Notes: generated by a model from the sequence alone, not told the origin. Shown: positions 38,595 to 47,631, counted from the stretch's first letter. The stretch is DNA of 64,000 nucleotides from Parcubacteria group bacterium GW2011_GWA2_38_13b (GCA_000992445.2 LBUF02000001.1:1-64000), one strand, 5' to 3'. Numbers and translations are program-made.

Positions 38595-39616
38595 CCTTGC
38601 TCGACGACTCGCATCACAACTTGTTCTTGTGGAACCTGAATCATGCCTTGCAGTGTCTGTTGTGGAACCATTACTTGTTGACGTTTAAATTCCATTGTTA
38701 AGCCATAAGCCTTTGGAAGTTCGGCACTTTCAACAAAAGCAACTTTATATTCTTTCTTGTTTTGACTTGCGTTCATTCCAATTTCATTTTCTGGATTCCA
38801 AACCACTTTTTGTAACTCCATTTCATTGGCATATTCAGAATAAAGTTTAGACATTAAATCGGAAAGTGTTGTATCTGCATAAACTATAGATTTTACATTC
38901 AATTCTTCTTTTGCCTCTTTTCTTCCAATAAAGTATGTATGTGAATAAAGTTTTTCGGTAAACGCTTCAACAATTTTCTCAATTTGATCTTCCTTCATTG
39001 GTTCTTTGTGACTCTTGAGCAATCTTTTCGCTAAAAGACGAATCAAATTATGTGTTCGATTTACATTCCCAAGTGCAAGAGGATGAATTTGTGGATTTGA
39101 CTCCATAAATTTATTAAAAATCTTTGTTAGATCTTCATCGCTTTTAATGCCAAATTTATTTTTTGCTAAATCAAAATATGAGATAACATCCTCAACAGAG
39201 ATGGGAATTTTATTTTGTGGGTTTGTTGGGTCAGACGGATTAAATACATTTGCTGTTGAAGGATCAATTGGTGAAATTTCTGAAAGATCACTCATAACTA
39301 TTTCGTCCGCCCCTAAAGCAATCATTGTTCCCGCACTGTGTGCTTTGTAAGGGACAATAACAGAGAAAGTATCACAATACTCTCGTATCATTGAAACGAG
39401 CCTCCAAGGCACCATAGTGTCCCCGCCTGCGGTATAAAGAAAAAGATCAATTTTAGGCACTTTCGTGCCAATTTTTCGAAGTTGCTCGCTAACTATGGGA
39501 ATAATATCCATAGCAACACGGGCATTTACAGGTCCTTGCCTATCACTTGTTATGTAGGTAATGACCTTTGAACCTCTATTTTCTTCAATTTTCTTTATGA
39601 GTTCTGCTTTTGACAT
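38585..39616 (-). CDS. ClpP-fold serine protease, SDH/SppA-like
   Basis: LFLYTAGGDTMVPWRLVSMIREY, VPYKAHSAGTMIALGADEIVMSDLSEISPIDP. Confidence 0.85.
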   Translation of the reverse strand: MSKAELIKKIEENRGSKVITYITSDRQGPVNARVAMDIIPIVSEQLRKIGTKVPKIDLFLYTAGGDTMVPWRLVSMIREYCDTFSVIVPYKAHSAGTMIALGADEIVMSDLSEISPIDPSTANVFNPSDPTNPQNKIPISVEDVISYFDLAKNKFGIKSDEDLTKIFNKFMESNPQIHPLALGNVNRTHNLIRLLAKRLLKSHKEPMKEDQIEKIVEAFTEKLYSHTYFIGRKEAKEELNVKSIVYADTTLSDLMSKLYSEYANEMELQKVVWNPENEIGMNASQNKKEYKVAFVESAELPKAYGLTMEFKRQQVMVPQQTLQGMIQVPQEQVVMRVVEQGWK

Positions 39617-39657
39617 ATTAGTATGTTAGCATTTTTAACCCTTAATATCAATGATTT

Positions 39658-40413
39658 TTAATTTATTTTTTGAAACACGAAAAGGTGTTCATGCATTATT
39701 AACAAAAAATTTGATTCCTTTGATTTCGTAACCCAAAAACCTGTTGCTTTGCAATTAAACTGTCTTTTTATTATGTCCTCTTTTAAAACAAAACCTACTT
39801 TCAAAAATCTTTCCATGACCTTAAAAGCAAGCGGTTGATACATTTTATTTCTGCGCGTATCTCCCATTAAAATTGCACAGTATTTTCCTTTCTTTAAAAC
39901 TCGAAACAATTCTTTAGCGACTTTTTCTATTTCATCAACAAAAGTGTCTATGTCGTGAATACCTGACAAATCTTCTTTAATTTTACCTTTGCTATATTTT
40001 ATGATGTCAGCGTAAGGGGGATGAGTTAAAACAAAATCAATTTCATTGTCCTTAATAAAACCCATATCTCTCGCATCACACTTTACCACTCTCTGTTTTG
40101 CTTTGTTATCAACTTCAAATTCAAGAGATTTCCTCGTCCTTTCTAGCGCCTCCTCATTAACATCAATGCAAGTAATGTGGCGATTTAAAATTTTTGCTTC
40201 TATTGCAGTAGTGCCTCCACCGATCATGCAATCGAGCAAGTGATCTTTCTCTTTTGAGTAGCGTAAAATAAGATTACGGGCTACTTCGGGAGACCAGTTT
40301 CCACGCCAGTCAGAAGTATGTGTTGCCCAATTACCACGACGAGGAAAAGCCCATACTGTTGTACATTCTAGTTCAAATTCATCTGGGTTAAGTTTCAGCT
40401 CTTTTTCAGACAT
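39658..40413 (-). CDS. DNA methyltransferase (amino-MTase)
   Basis: LDCMIGGGTTAIEAKILNR (SAM motif), FVLTHPPYAD catalytic motif. Confidence 0.85.
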   Translation of the reverse strand: MSEKELKLNPDEFELECTTVWAFPRRGNWATHTSDWRGNWSPEVARNLILRYSKEKDHLLDCMIGGGTTAIEAKILNRHITCIDVNEEALERTRKSLEFEVDNKAKQRVVKCDARDMGFIKDNEIDFVLTHPPYADIIKYSKGKIKEDLSGIHDIDTFVDEIEKVAKELFRVLKKGKYCAILMGDTRRNKMYQPLAFKVMERFLKVGFVLKEDIIKRQFNCKATGFWVTKSKESNFLLIMHEHLFVFQKIN

Positions 40414-41172
40414 TTAGACAATTTTATATTTTTTAGATTTAACTAATTTAATAGAATCGTAATTATTTTTATCTGTAAACTTATACTGCCAAATTAAATA
40501 CTCATCAACTCTTTTTTCAAAAAACAATAGAAAGACTTCTTTCTTTGTATGTTCTGTCCATTGTCTGTATGGATAATATAATTGTCTAATTATTGTGTTT
40601 TTTGTAGATGAATTTTTAGCTTCTATTAGAACAATTTTATTTTTTCCTTCATAACCAGCGTCAACTTCTGTCTGGACTCCTTTTGTCTCAATTGTGGTAT
40701 TGCCAATTTTATAACTAAACTCCGGTGTGTACTTTCTTCCTCTAATTGTTAGGACAAGCGAAGGATCGTCCATGAATGTTCTGATAAGACTTGAAGCATA
40801 GGCAAAATCAAGATGTTGCATCTCAGAATTTCCAATTTTTGCCGTGTCTAAATCAAAATCGAGCTTAGTATTATAAATTTCAGCTTCACTTTTAATTTCA
40901 GGAATATCAACATACCCCTCAGCTTTTACAAGAACATATTGACCATTTTTAACTGGCAATAAGACTAACCCGTTTTCTTTCATTATTGCTGGAACACTTT
41001 CTCTCGTATCCATTTTACATAAAATCCGAACCTCTTTTTCTGTTGTACTTTTAAAATTTTGAACTGATTTTTTTATATCTTTTGCAGATAAATAAAATGG
41101 TGATTTAGAAAAATTATGTTCTATAATTTTATTATCTTTAAATATTTTTATCCAAGAATTATTGTTAGCCAT
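40414..41172 (-). CDS. putative type II restriction endonuclease, PD-(D/E)XK-like
   Basis: TEVDAGYEGKNKIVLIEAKN; packed between two DNA methyltransferases. Confidence 0.75.
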   Translation of the reverse strand: MANNNSWIKIFKDNKIIEHNFSKSPFYLSAKDIKKSVQNFKSTTEKEVRILCKMDTRESVPAIMKENGLVLLPVKNGQYVLVKAEGYVDIPEIKSEAEIYNTKLDFDLDTAKIGNSEMQHLDFAYASSLIRTFMDDPSLVLTIRGRKYTPEFSYKIGNTTIETKGVQTEVDAGYEGKNKIVLIEAKNSSTKNTIIRQLYYPYRQWTEHTKKEVFLLFFEKRVDEYLIWQYKFTDKNNYDSIKLVKSKKYKIV

Positions 41173-41176
41173 AAAT

Positions 41177-42133
41177 TTAATAGTTAGTTACCAATACCTC
41201 TGTAATTTTACCTCTTTTAGAAGCATCGGAGTTAATGGCACGACCTGCTTGTACTTTTGTAATACGGGTACCTTTAATATCGGAATAAATTTTGTTAATA
41301 AATGGCGTGTCGGAATTAGAAAGCATAACAAAACAACCTCGTTTGTGTAATTCTACAAATGAATCTCTTAGTTCAGTTTGCTCTTTATCTAAAAATCCCT
41401 CGCTAGTATATGAAGTAAATGAAGCGGTTTTACTTACGGGGTAATATGGTGGATCAAAATAAACAAAATCTCCTTTTTTGGCTTTTTTAAGCACTTCCTT
41501 ATAATCCTGTTTTTTTATCTCAACATTTTTCAATGCTTTTGATGCTTTTCTAAGATTATTTTCATCACAAATAAGTGGATTTTCATATTTTCCAAACGGA
41601 ACATTAAATCCACCTCTGCTATTCACGCGATACATACCATTGAAACATGTTCTGTTTAGGTAAATAAAACGAGAAGCAATATTTAGATCAGGAAGTTTTT
41701 CTGGATTTTGTGCCCTTATTTTTAGAAAATATTCTTTATCTAGCTTATGTTTTTTGAGTGATTTTATTAAATTTTCAACATCATTTTTAATCACATTATA
41801 AGTAATGACAAGTTCACTGTTTAAATCAGAAAGATAAGCTGTCTCAGGAAGCAGATCGAAGAATACAGCACCTCCACCGACAAATGGTTCAAAATACTTT
41901 CCGCTTTTCGGATCAAATTTTTCTGGCGGATAAAGATTCATTAAGCGAAATTGTGCAAGAAGTTGCCTTTTTCCACCAACCCATTTGACAAAAGGTTTTG
42001 GTTTTTCTGCAATAATACGAGAAGAATCTTCTATGAGATTTTTCTTATCTGCAAGCGAAAAAACTCTGTGAGCATAAATTGCATTTATGTTAAAAGTTTC
42101 TTTAATTTCTAAAATTGCTTGGTCTTTTGTCAT
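41177..42133 (-). CDS. Dam-type DNA adenine methylase
   Basis: PFVKWVGGKRQLL, YFEPFVGGGAVFFDL, VYFDPPYYPVSKTASFTSY. Confidence 0.92.
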   Translation of the reverse strand: MTKDQAILEIKETFNINAIYAHRVFSLADKKNLIEDSSRIIAEKPKPFVKWVGGKRQLLAQFRLMNLYPPEKFDPKSGKYFEPFVGGGAVFFDLLPETAYLSDLNSELVITYNVIKNDVENLIKSLKKHKLDKEYFLKIRAQNPEKLPDLNIASRFIYLNRTCFNGMYRVNSRGGFNVPFGKYENPLICDENNLRKASKALKNVEIKKQDYKEVLKKAKKGDFVYFDPPYYPVSKTASFTSYTSEGFLDKEQTELRDSFVELHKRGCFVMLSNSDTPFINKIYSDIKGTRITKVQAGRAINSDASKRGKITEVLVTNY

Positions 42134-42137
42134 AGGT

Positions 42138-42350
42138 CTATTTTAGCAATTCATCGCTCGAAACACCAAGAGCTTTGGCAATATTGGAAATAGTAGAAAG
42201 CGTAGGATTTGTCTTTCCATTTTCAATATTACTTATAAAACTTCGGCTAACGCCGAGGTTTCGGACAATATCGCCCTGTGTAATGCCTTTCTCTGTTCGG
42301 ATACGCTTTAGGTTCTTGCCCAATTTCGCAAATTCACTTTTCATATCCAC
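42138..42350 (-). CDS. XRE-family HTH regulator (controller protein)
   Basis: LKRIRTEKGITQGDIVRNLGVSRSFISNIENGKTNPTLSTISNIAKALGV. Confidence 0.92.
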   Translation of the reverse strand: MDMKSEFAKLGKNLKRIRTEKGITQGDIVRNLGVSRSFISNIENGKTNPTLSTISNIAKALGVSSDELLK

Positions 42351-42367
42351 AGTATAGCATTAACATT

Positions 42368-42399
42368 TACATTATACACCAATATTATAGTATAATGTA
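42368..42399 (-). promoter_or_regulatory. candidate operator/promoter of the cassette operon
   Basis: Perfect inverted repeat tacattatac-N12-gtataatgta, 18 bp upstream of the HTH start; TATAAT present. Confidence 0.65.
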
Positions 42400-42405
42400 A
42401 TAGGG

Positions 42406-42787
42406 TTTTGTCCGCCCCGAATTCCCCCAAAACAAAAAGAGGAGCAAATGGAAAATTCCTCCCCAAACCCCTCCTTTTCCATTTGCGACATCCGAATTCA
42501 AAAACAAATCAGCCGAAGTTTTGGCAAATCCTTTCCCCAAAAAATAGTTTTGCCAAAACTTCGTCCGCATTGTTCCGCCACCTGCCCGAGACCTTGAGGG
42601 CAGAGCACCAAAGAAAAATGTCCTTTCCTTTTTCAAGAAAAATTTCACCCCCGCCAAATCAAGAAAGCAAGAGACATTTTTCTTTGGTGTTGCCGAGTGA
42701 AGCGAGGCAGTGGCGGAACGATTCATTCCACATCGGGATTTTGTTGGTAAAAAGTTCGGATTTTGTTCAGGAGACACAGCCAATTTC
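42406..42787. repeat. right terminal inverted repeat
   Basis: Reverse complement of 37059-37418 plus a ~22-bp indel near the outer end. Confidence 0.93.
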
Positions 42788-42795
42788 TTAAATAC
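42788..42795. repeat. 8-bp direct repeat (TSD-like), right copy
   Basis: ttaaatac. Confidence 0.8.
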
Positions 42796-42800
42796 GAAAT

Positions 42801-42874
42801 TGGCTGGGGGATAGGGATTCGGACCCCAATTAACGGCTTCAAAGGCCGCTGTCCTACCATTAGACGATCCCCCA
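42801..42874 (-). tRNA. tRNA-Gln(TTG) with encoded CCA
   Basis: TGGGGGA...TCCCCCAGCCA; anticodon loop CTTTGAA; G73. Confidence 0.93.
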
Positions 42875-42885
42875 ATATAACGAAA

Positions 42886-44556
42886 CTACTCCACGATTTT
42901 CCCTCCAAAAATTTTCAGAGCGGACGAAACCAAATCCTTGGCTCCCTCGCTTATTTTTTGCGATAAAGTTAAGTTCTGATCTAAAACAAATTTTAATTTT
43001 ATTTTTTTACCGAACACCTTCTCCAATGCCTCCTCTATTATCAATCTATTTTTCATTTCTTCCAGCCGCTCTTTGTGAAAATTATATTTTACGGCAACAA
43101 TCAAAATATTATTTTCCAATTCCCGCGGCAAAGAAGCTCCCACAAAAGCGAATAAAGAATTATTATGCGACTTAACTTCCTTCAAAACATCATCCCAGTG
43201 ATTTTTAATGCTGTCAATTGTCAATTCGCTATGCGAAGTTTTTTCTTTTATTTCCAGCACCGCTTCGTTTGAAGAAACATCTTTATTCGCGTTTATTTTA
43301 TTTTCTTTATCAACGGCGTTAATACGATTATTTTTTATTGACTGCCCCTTTTCTTTCAATGGCATTGCTTTGTCGGCAACGGTTTTGGAATCGTCTGCCA
43401 AAAAATTTCCTTCCAATTCTTCAATAGCCTCCAGCGCCGCCAATTCCAATGCCATTTGCGGCAAAGGAAATTTGCGCAAATCGTCCAGGGCCTTCACGAA
43501 TATATTTAAAATACCGATGAAATTTTCCGTCTTCAGTCCGATAGCCTGCGAATACGCCATTTTTTTCTGCGTATCGGTCCACTCGTCAAAAAACCGCGCT
43601 TCTTTACCCGCTTTTTCCGCATTCAAAACATTATCGCAAAAAACGGAATCGGTTTTGCCCGAAGAACAAACCGCCATAAAAACGAGTTTTCTCAAATGAC
43701 TGATCGCGTCCTGCATAAAATGCTGAATATCAATGCCCCTGTCAACCAAATCGTTTATAATCAGAAATGACGCATAACGGTCGCCACTGAAAATTACTCC
43801 GAAAAAATCAAAAATCATTTTGCTGTCAGCAACGGCCAATATTTTCTGCACGTCTTCAAGTTCAATTTTTTTATCGCCGGAAGCGATAATCTGCCCCAAT
43901 AAACTTTCCGCGTCCCTCATGCATCCGTCCGACGCAAGACCGATAAATCTCAACGCTTCTTCGCTGATTTTAGCTTTTTCGGCTTTAGCGATTTTTTTAA
44001 GACGCTCCGTCAACCTGTCTATTCCCAAACGCTGAAAATCAAATCTTTGACAACGCGAGATAATAGTCAACGGAACTTTGTGAATTTCAGTTGTCGCCAA
44101 AATAAACAAAGCGTGCGCCGGGGGTTCTTCAAGCGTTTTAAGCAAGGCGTTAAACGATTCCTTGGTCAACATATGAACTTCATCAATGATAAAAACCTTG
44201 TACTTGAGCGAAGCGGGAACAAATCTAATACCGTCGCGCAAAGCGCGAATTTCATCTATACCGCGATTTGACGCCGCGTCTATTTCCGCAATGTCCATCG
44301 CTTCGCCTCTTGCCACCATCCGACACGAACCGCATTTGCCACACGGTTCACCGTTCGCTAAATTTTCGCAATTAAACGCCCGTGCCAATATGCGGGCAAC
44401 CGTTGTTTTCCCCGTGCCGCGCGGTCCGGTAAAAAGATAAGCATGGGAAAATTTCCCGCTGGTCAAACCGCCTTTCAAGCTGCCGATAATATGATCTTGC
44501 CCAACCACTTCGAAAAATAATTGAGGACGATATTTGCGATATAAAACTAAAGACAT
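42886..44556 (-). CDS. dnaX: DNA polymerase III gamma/tau subunit
   Basis: YRKYRPQLFFEVVGQDHI, GPRGTGKTTVARI, IDEVHMLTKESFNALLKTLEEPP. Confidence 0.97.
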   Translation of the reverse strand: MSLVLYRKYRPQLFFEVVGQDHIIGSLKGGLTSGKFSHAYLFTGPRGTGKTTVARILARAFNCENLANGEPCGKCGSCRMVARGEAMDIAEIDAASNRGIDEIRALRDGIRFVPASLKYKVFIIDEVHMLTKESFNALLKTLEEPPAHALFILATTEIHKVPLTIISRCQRFDFQRLGIDRLTERLKKIAKAEKAKISEEALRFIGLASDGCMRDAESLLGQIIASGDKKIELEDVQKILAVADSKMIFDFFGVIFSGDRYASFLIINDLVDRGIDIQHFMQDAISHLRKLVFMAVCSSGKTDSVFCDNVLNAEKAGKEARFFDEWTDTQKKMAYSQAIGLKTENFIGILNIFVKALDDLRKFPLPQMALELAALEAIEELEGNFLADDSKTVADKAMPLKEKGQSIKNNRINAVDKENKINANKDVSSNEAVLEIKEKTSHSELTIDSIKNHWDDVLKEVKSHNNSLFAFVGASLPRELENNILIVAVKYNFHKERLEEMKNRLIIEEALEKVFGKKIKLKFVLDQNLTLSQKISEGAKDLVSSALKIFGGKIVE

Positions 44557-44558
44557 AT

Positions 44559-45011
44559 TTAATTACCTTTATTGCGAAACACAATGAATTTATACCAGAA
44601 AAAATTCCAGAAAAGGGAAAGGACGGTGGCAAAAATTTTTCCTAAATTAAGCCACAGCGTCTCGTTAATACCGAATAACGGATCAAAAAAATTAACAAAA
44701 CAATACACTGCTCCCGTATTTATTCCCATACCCAAAAAAGTGAAAATAACAAATAAAAAACCCTCTTTCGCGGTATTATTTTTTTCGGTTTTTTTAAATG
44801 CCCAGTATTTATTTAAAAAATAACTATTCACCATAGCAATGCCCGTAGCGACTATATTAAAAACAGCTACCGGCCACCCGATTGCTATGCCGAAAAACCA
44901 AACCAGAATATTCAATATGCCGAAATCTATACCCGTATTCAACAAACCAACGGCAACAAAACGAAAAAACTGAAAAATACTTTTATTTTTTATTGATAAA
45001 ATATTTCGCAT
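44559..45011 (-). CDS. GtrA-family membrane protein
   Basis: FFRFVAVGLLNTGIDFGILNIL, SLFWNFFWYKFIVF. Confidence 0.88.
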   Translation of the reverse strand: MRNILSIKNKSIFQFFRFVAVGLLNTGIDFGILNILVWFFGIAIGWPVAVFNIVATGIAMVNSYFLNKYWAFKKTEKNNTAKEGFLFVIFTFLGMGINTGAVYCFVNFFDPLFGINETLWLNLGKIFATVLSLFWNFFWYKFIVFRNKGN

Positions 45012-45029
45012 AAAGTTTTTGTTAAATTA

Positions 45030-45123
45030 CCTTGAATTACGAAATGTTTAGATTTGAATTTTCGCGCCCCGTCCCGCAGTACTGCGGGACGGGGCGCGAA
45101 GAAAGCATTTTGTAATTCAAGAA
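45030..45123. repeat. intergenic palindromic repeat, copy 2, with perfect 40-bp GC palindrome
   Basis: ttcgcgccccgtcccgcagt/actgcgggacggggcgcgaa; outer arms cttgaattac.../...gtaattcaag. Confidence 0.92.
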
Positions 45124-45125
45124 AA

Positions 45126-47594
45126 TTAAATCGCCTCTTCTTCTTCAGCGCTTTCCGCCACTTGCGACCGTTCCAGTATTTCTTTCTCCACCTGTTCTTT
45201 CGGCCGGCCATGCATTTTGCGGGAAAACTCTTTTACCAATGAAACGATTTCAGGAACGCCTTTTTCCGGAGAATATGTCTCAATATTAAACGGTCTGGAT
45301 ATTTTACCGTTGACTAAAATTTTAACGTAAGCGTTAAAATTATCAATATTCAAAAGATCCGTCTCGGAAAACACCGTCTTAAATTGCTTTGCCATAAATT
45401 CGGCGTCTTCGGCTCCGATCCTGAATATCGCCATTGATCCGACATTGCCGAATATGGCATCGCGAATTTTTTCCTGAAGTTGACCGATAAACTGATGAGC
45501 GACTATCAAATTCAAACGATACTTTCTCGCCTCCGCTAAAATAGACGATATGCTTTCAGTGGTGAAATTTTGAAACTCATCGATATAAAGATAGAAATCC
45601 TTTCTCTGCTCTTCGGGCATATCAACGCGCGAAAAAGAAGCCAATAAAATTTTACCGACAATAATCATGCCAATCAGGGAAGAATTAATATCACCCAACC
45701 GCCCCTTGGTCAAATTAACAAGCAAAATTTTTCCCTGATCCATAATATCGCGAAAATTCAATCCGCTTCGCGACTGACCGATAATCAACCGCACATATTC
45801 ATTGTTAATAAAATTGTCAAATTTTGACGTAATGTAAGTGGCGAAATTTTCCAGCGACTGTTCGCCTTTCGCCGCCTCGGCCGACTGCCAAAATTCTTTT
45901 ACCGTAATGTTTGTTTCACGCGAAAGCAAATAATGGCGAAATTCCGAATTGATGAAAATTTTCGGCATTTCCATCAAGGTAAATGGCCCGATATCGGCAT
46001 TGTCCAATAAAAGCCGCATCGTATTGCGCGTATATTGCTCGTACATCGGTCCGAACGCTTCCGGCAAAGCGGCAAAAAGTTTCTGCACGATATTTATCAG
46101 TTCGTTGATAATAAAAGTTTTCTGCTCCGGCCGGCTTTGATCATACTCAAACATATTCAAACCGATCGGCAAATCCAAATCCGATGGATTAAATAAAATA
46201 ACATCCTCTATTCTTTCTTTCGGCACGTTTCCTAATATCTTTTCAATAAGATCGCCATGCGGATCAATAACGCAAACTCCCTTTCCCGCTTCAATATCCC
46301 GACGCACCATCTCCTGCATAAGAGCGGATTTTCCCGTACCGGTCTGACCAAGAAGATATAGATGCCGGCGACGATCATCGTTGGCAATCCGAACCTCCGT
46401 TTCTTCGCCACGAAAAACATTTTTACCGATAATAATACCCTCCTGGGACAAATCAACCGGAGCGGAAGCCGATCTGGCTTTCAGCCATTTTATTTTAGGC
46501 GTTCCAAGACCGAAAATCGGAAAATGAAAAATACTCGCCAGTTCCTCCGTATTTAAAATCACCCTGTTCTTCGAATCATAATTCCTAAAACTAAAATCAT
46601 AAACTATACTTTTCTTGTTGCCTTTGGAAAAATTGAATCCGTTCAAATTCGGATCATCGAACTGGGAAAAGGCATCCCGCAATTGACTCAATAATTCATC
46701 CGCTCTTTCTTGAGTTGCGGCCGAAGACACCAAACGAACATTAACGCCGAATCCCATTTTACTTGCTTTTTCTTCAATCATTTTAATGATTTCCTGCTGC
46801 ATTGGAGTAACGGGTTTTGATTCTTCCGATAATTTGTTTTTTTGCGCATCGCCACCGCTTTTCATCGATTCGAACATTTCTCCGGCTATTTTTCTGAACG
46901 CGCCTTTACCGGCCACGTCTTTCGCTTCATTATAACTTTTCCCTTTTTGCATTTCTCGCGCAATGCCTTGCGCCAGATGACGCCACCGTGAATTTTCTTT
47001 TTTAAATATAATCTGTACCGCTCCGCCTTCGCCTTCCCGTATTTTCGAAAAAACATTGGAAATTTCTCCTATGGAATCAGATTCCAATCGCTTATATGTC
47101 TTAATGGGAAAAAGATAATCTTTTCTTAAAGACAGCCGCGCGGCCGCTTCACAACCCCGCGGATTAAAAATATTGTAATCTTCTATTTTCTGCACTTCGC
47201 TACTCGGATAAATCCCCTGAATATGCTTAATTACGGATTCCTGCCAATGTTTCGGCGCGGCAATATAAAAATTTATTTCTTTGCCAATTGAAGCGATTTC
47301 CAAACCCAAATAAGAAGGTCCTGAGAAGAAACCCCTTGAAGAATCTTTCGCTCCAATACTCCCCAAAATTGAATAAAGTTGTTCAATCTGGCCGATAAGC
47401 TCCTTGATGTTCTCCGTTTTCTCATCCTTTTGGCTGTCTTTCGGCATTGTAACCAAAAGCAAAGACATATTAAGCGACTTGATGAGCCGCCCGCGCCGTT
47501 GCATTATCTGCATAAATATAACAACACCCAGAAATATAAATAAAACGGGGAATAAATACATAAAAACAGTGAAAATATTGTCTAAAATAAACAT
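45126..47594 (-). CDS. TraD/TraG/VirB4-like type IV secretion-type DNA-binding ATPase
   Basis: LLGQTGTGKSALMQEMVRRD, VCVIDPHGDLIE, FYLYIDEFQNF. Confidence 0.88.
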   Translation of the reverse strand: MFILDNIFTVFMYLFPVLFIFLGVVIFMQIMQRRGRLIKSLNMSLLLVTMPKDSQKDEKTENIKELIGQIEQLYSILGSIGAKDSSRGFFSGPSYLGLEIASIGKEINFYIAAPKHWQESVIKHIQGIYPSSEVQKIEDYNIFNPRGCEAAARLSLRKDYLFPIKTYKRLESDSIGEISNVFSKIREGEGGAVQIIFKKENSRWRHLAQGIAREMQKGKSYNEAKDVAGKGAFRKIAGEMFESMKSGGDAQKNKLSEESKPVTPMQQEIIKMIEEKASKMGFGVNVRLVSSAATQERADELLSQLRDAFSQFDDPNLNGFNFSKGNKKSIVYDFSFRNYDSKNRVILNTEELASIFHFPIFGLGTPKIKWLKARSASAPVDLSQEGIIIGKNVFRGEETEVRIANDDRRRHLYLLGQTGTGKSALMQEMVRRDIEAGKGVCVIDPHGDLIEKILGNVPKERIEDVILFNPSDLDLPIGLNMFEYDQSRPEQKTFIINELINIVQKLFAALPEAFGPMYEQYTRNTMRLLLDNADIGPFTLMEMPKIFINSEFRHYLLSRETNITVKEFWQSAEAAKGEQSLENFATYITSKFDNFINNEYVRLIIGQSRSGLNFRDIMDQGKILLVNLTKGRLGDINSSLIGMIIVGKILLASFSRVDMPEEQRKDFYLYIDEFQNFTTESISSILAEARKYRLNLIVAHQFIGQLQEKIRDAIFGNVGSMAIFRIGAEDAEFMAKQFKTVFSETDLLNIDNFNAYVKILVNGKISRPFNIETYSPEKGVPEIVSLVKEFSRKMHGRPKEQVEKEILERSQVAESAEEEEAI

Positions 47595-47631
47595 GAATTA
47601 AAAAAAATAGAAATTAGAAATTTTCACAACC

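Larger units (their letters stand above)
37059..42787. mobile_element. 5.73-kb inverted-repeat-bounded restriction-modification/defence cassette
   Basis: Terminal inverted repeats, exact 8-bp flanking direct repeat, single enclosed operon, abuts tRNA-Gln. Confidence 0.85.

Noticed and set aside
43208-43699. 163-aa plus-strand ORF and similar long antisense ORFs (e.g. 14070-14543, 21618-22067, 62985-63506)
   Set aside because: Antisense to well-supported genes (dnaX, oxidoreductase, uppP, korA-like) with no recognisable motifs.
45126-47594. Conjugation ATPase as evidence for an integrative conjugative element
   Set aside because: It stands alone with no relaxase or mating-pair genes nearby and lies outside the repeat-bounded element; similar ATPases appear to be common chromosomal genes in this group.
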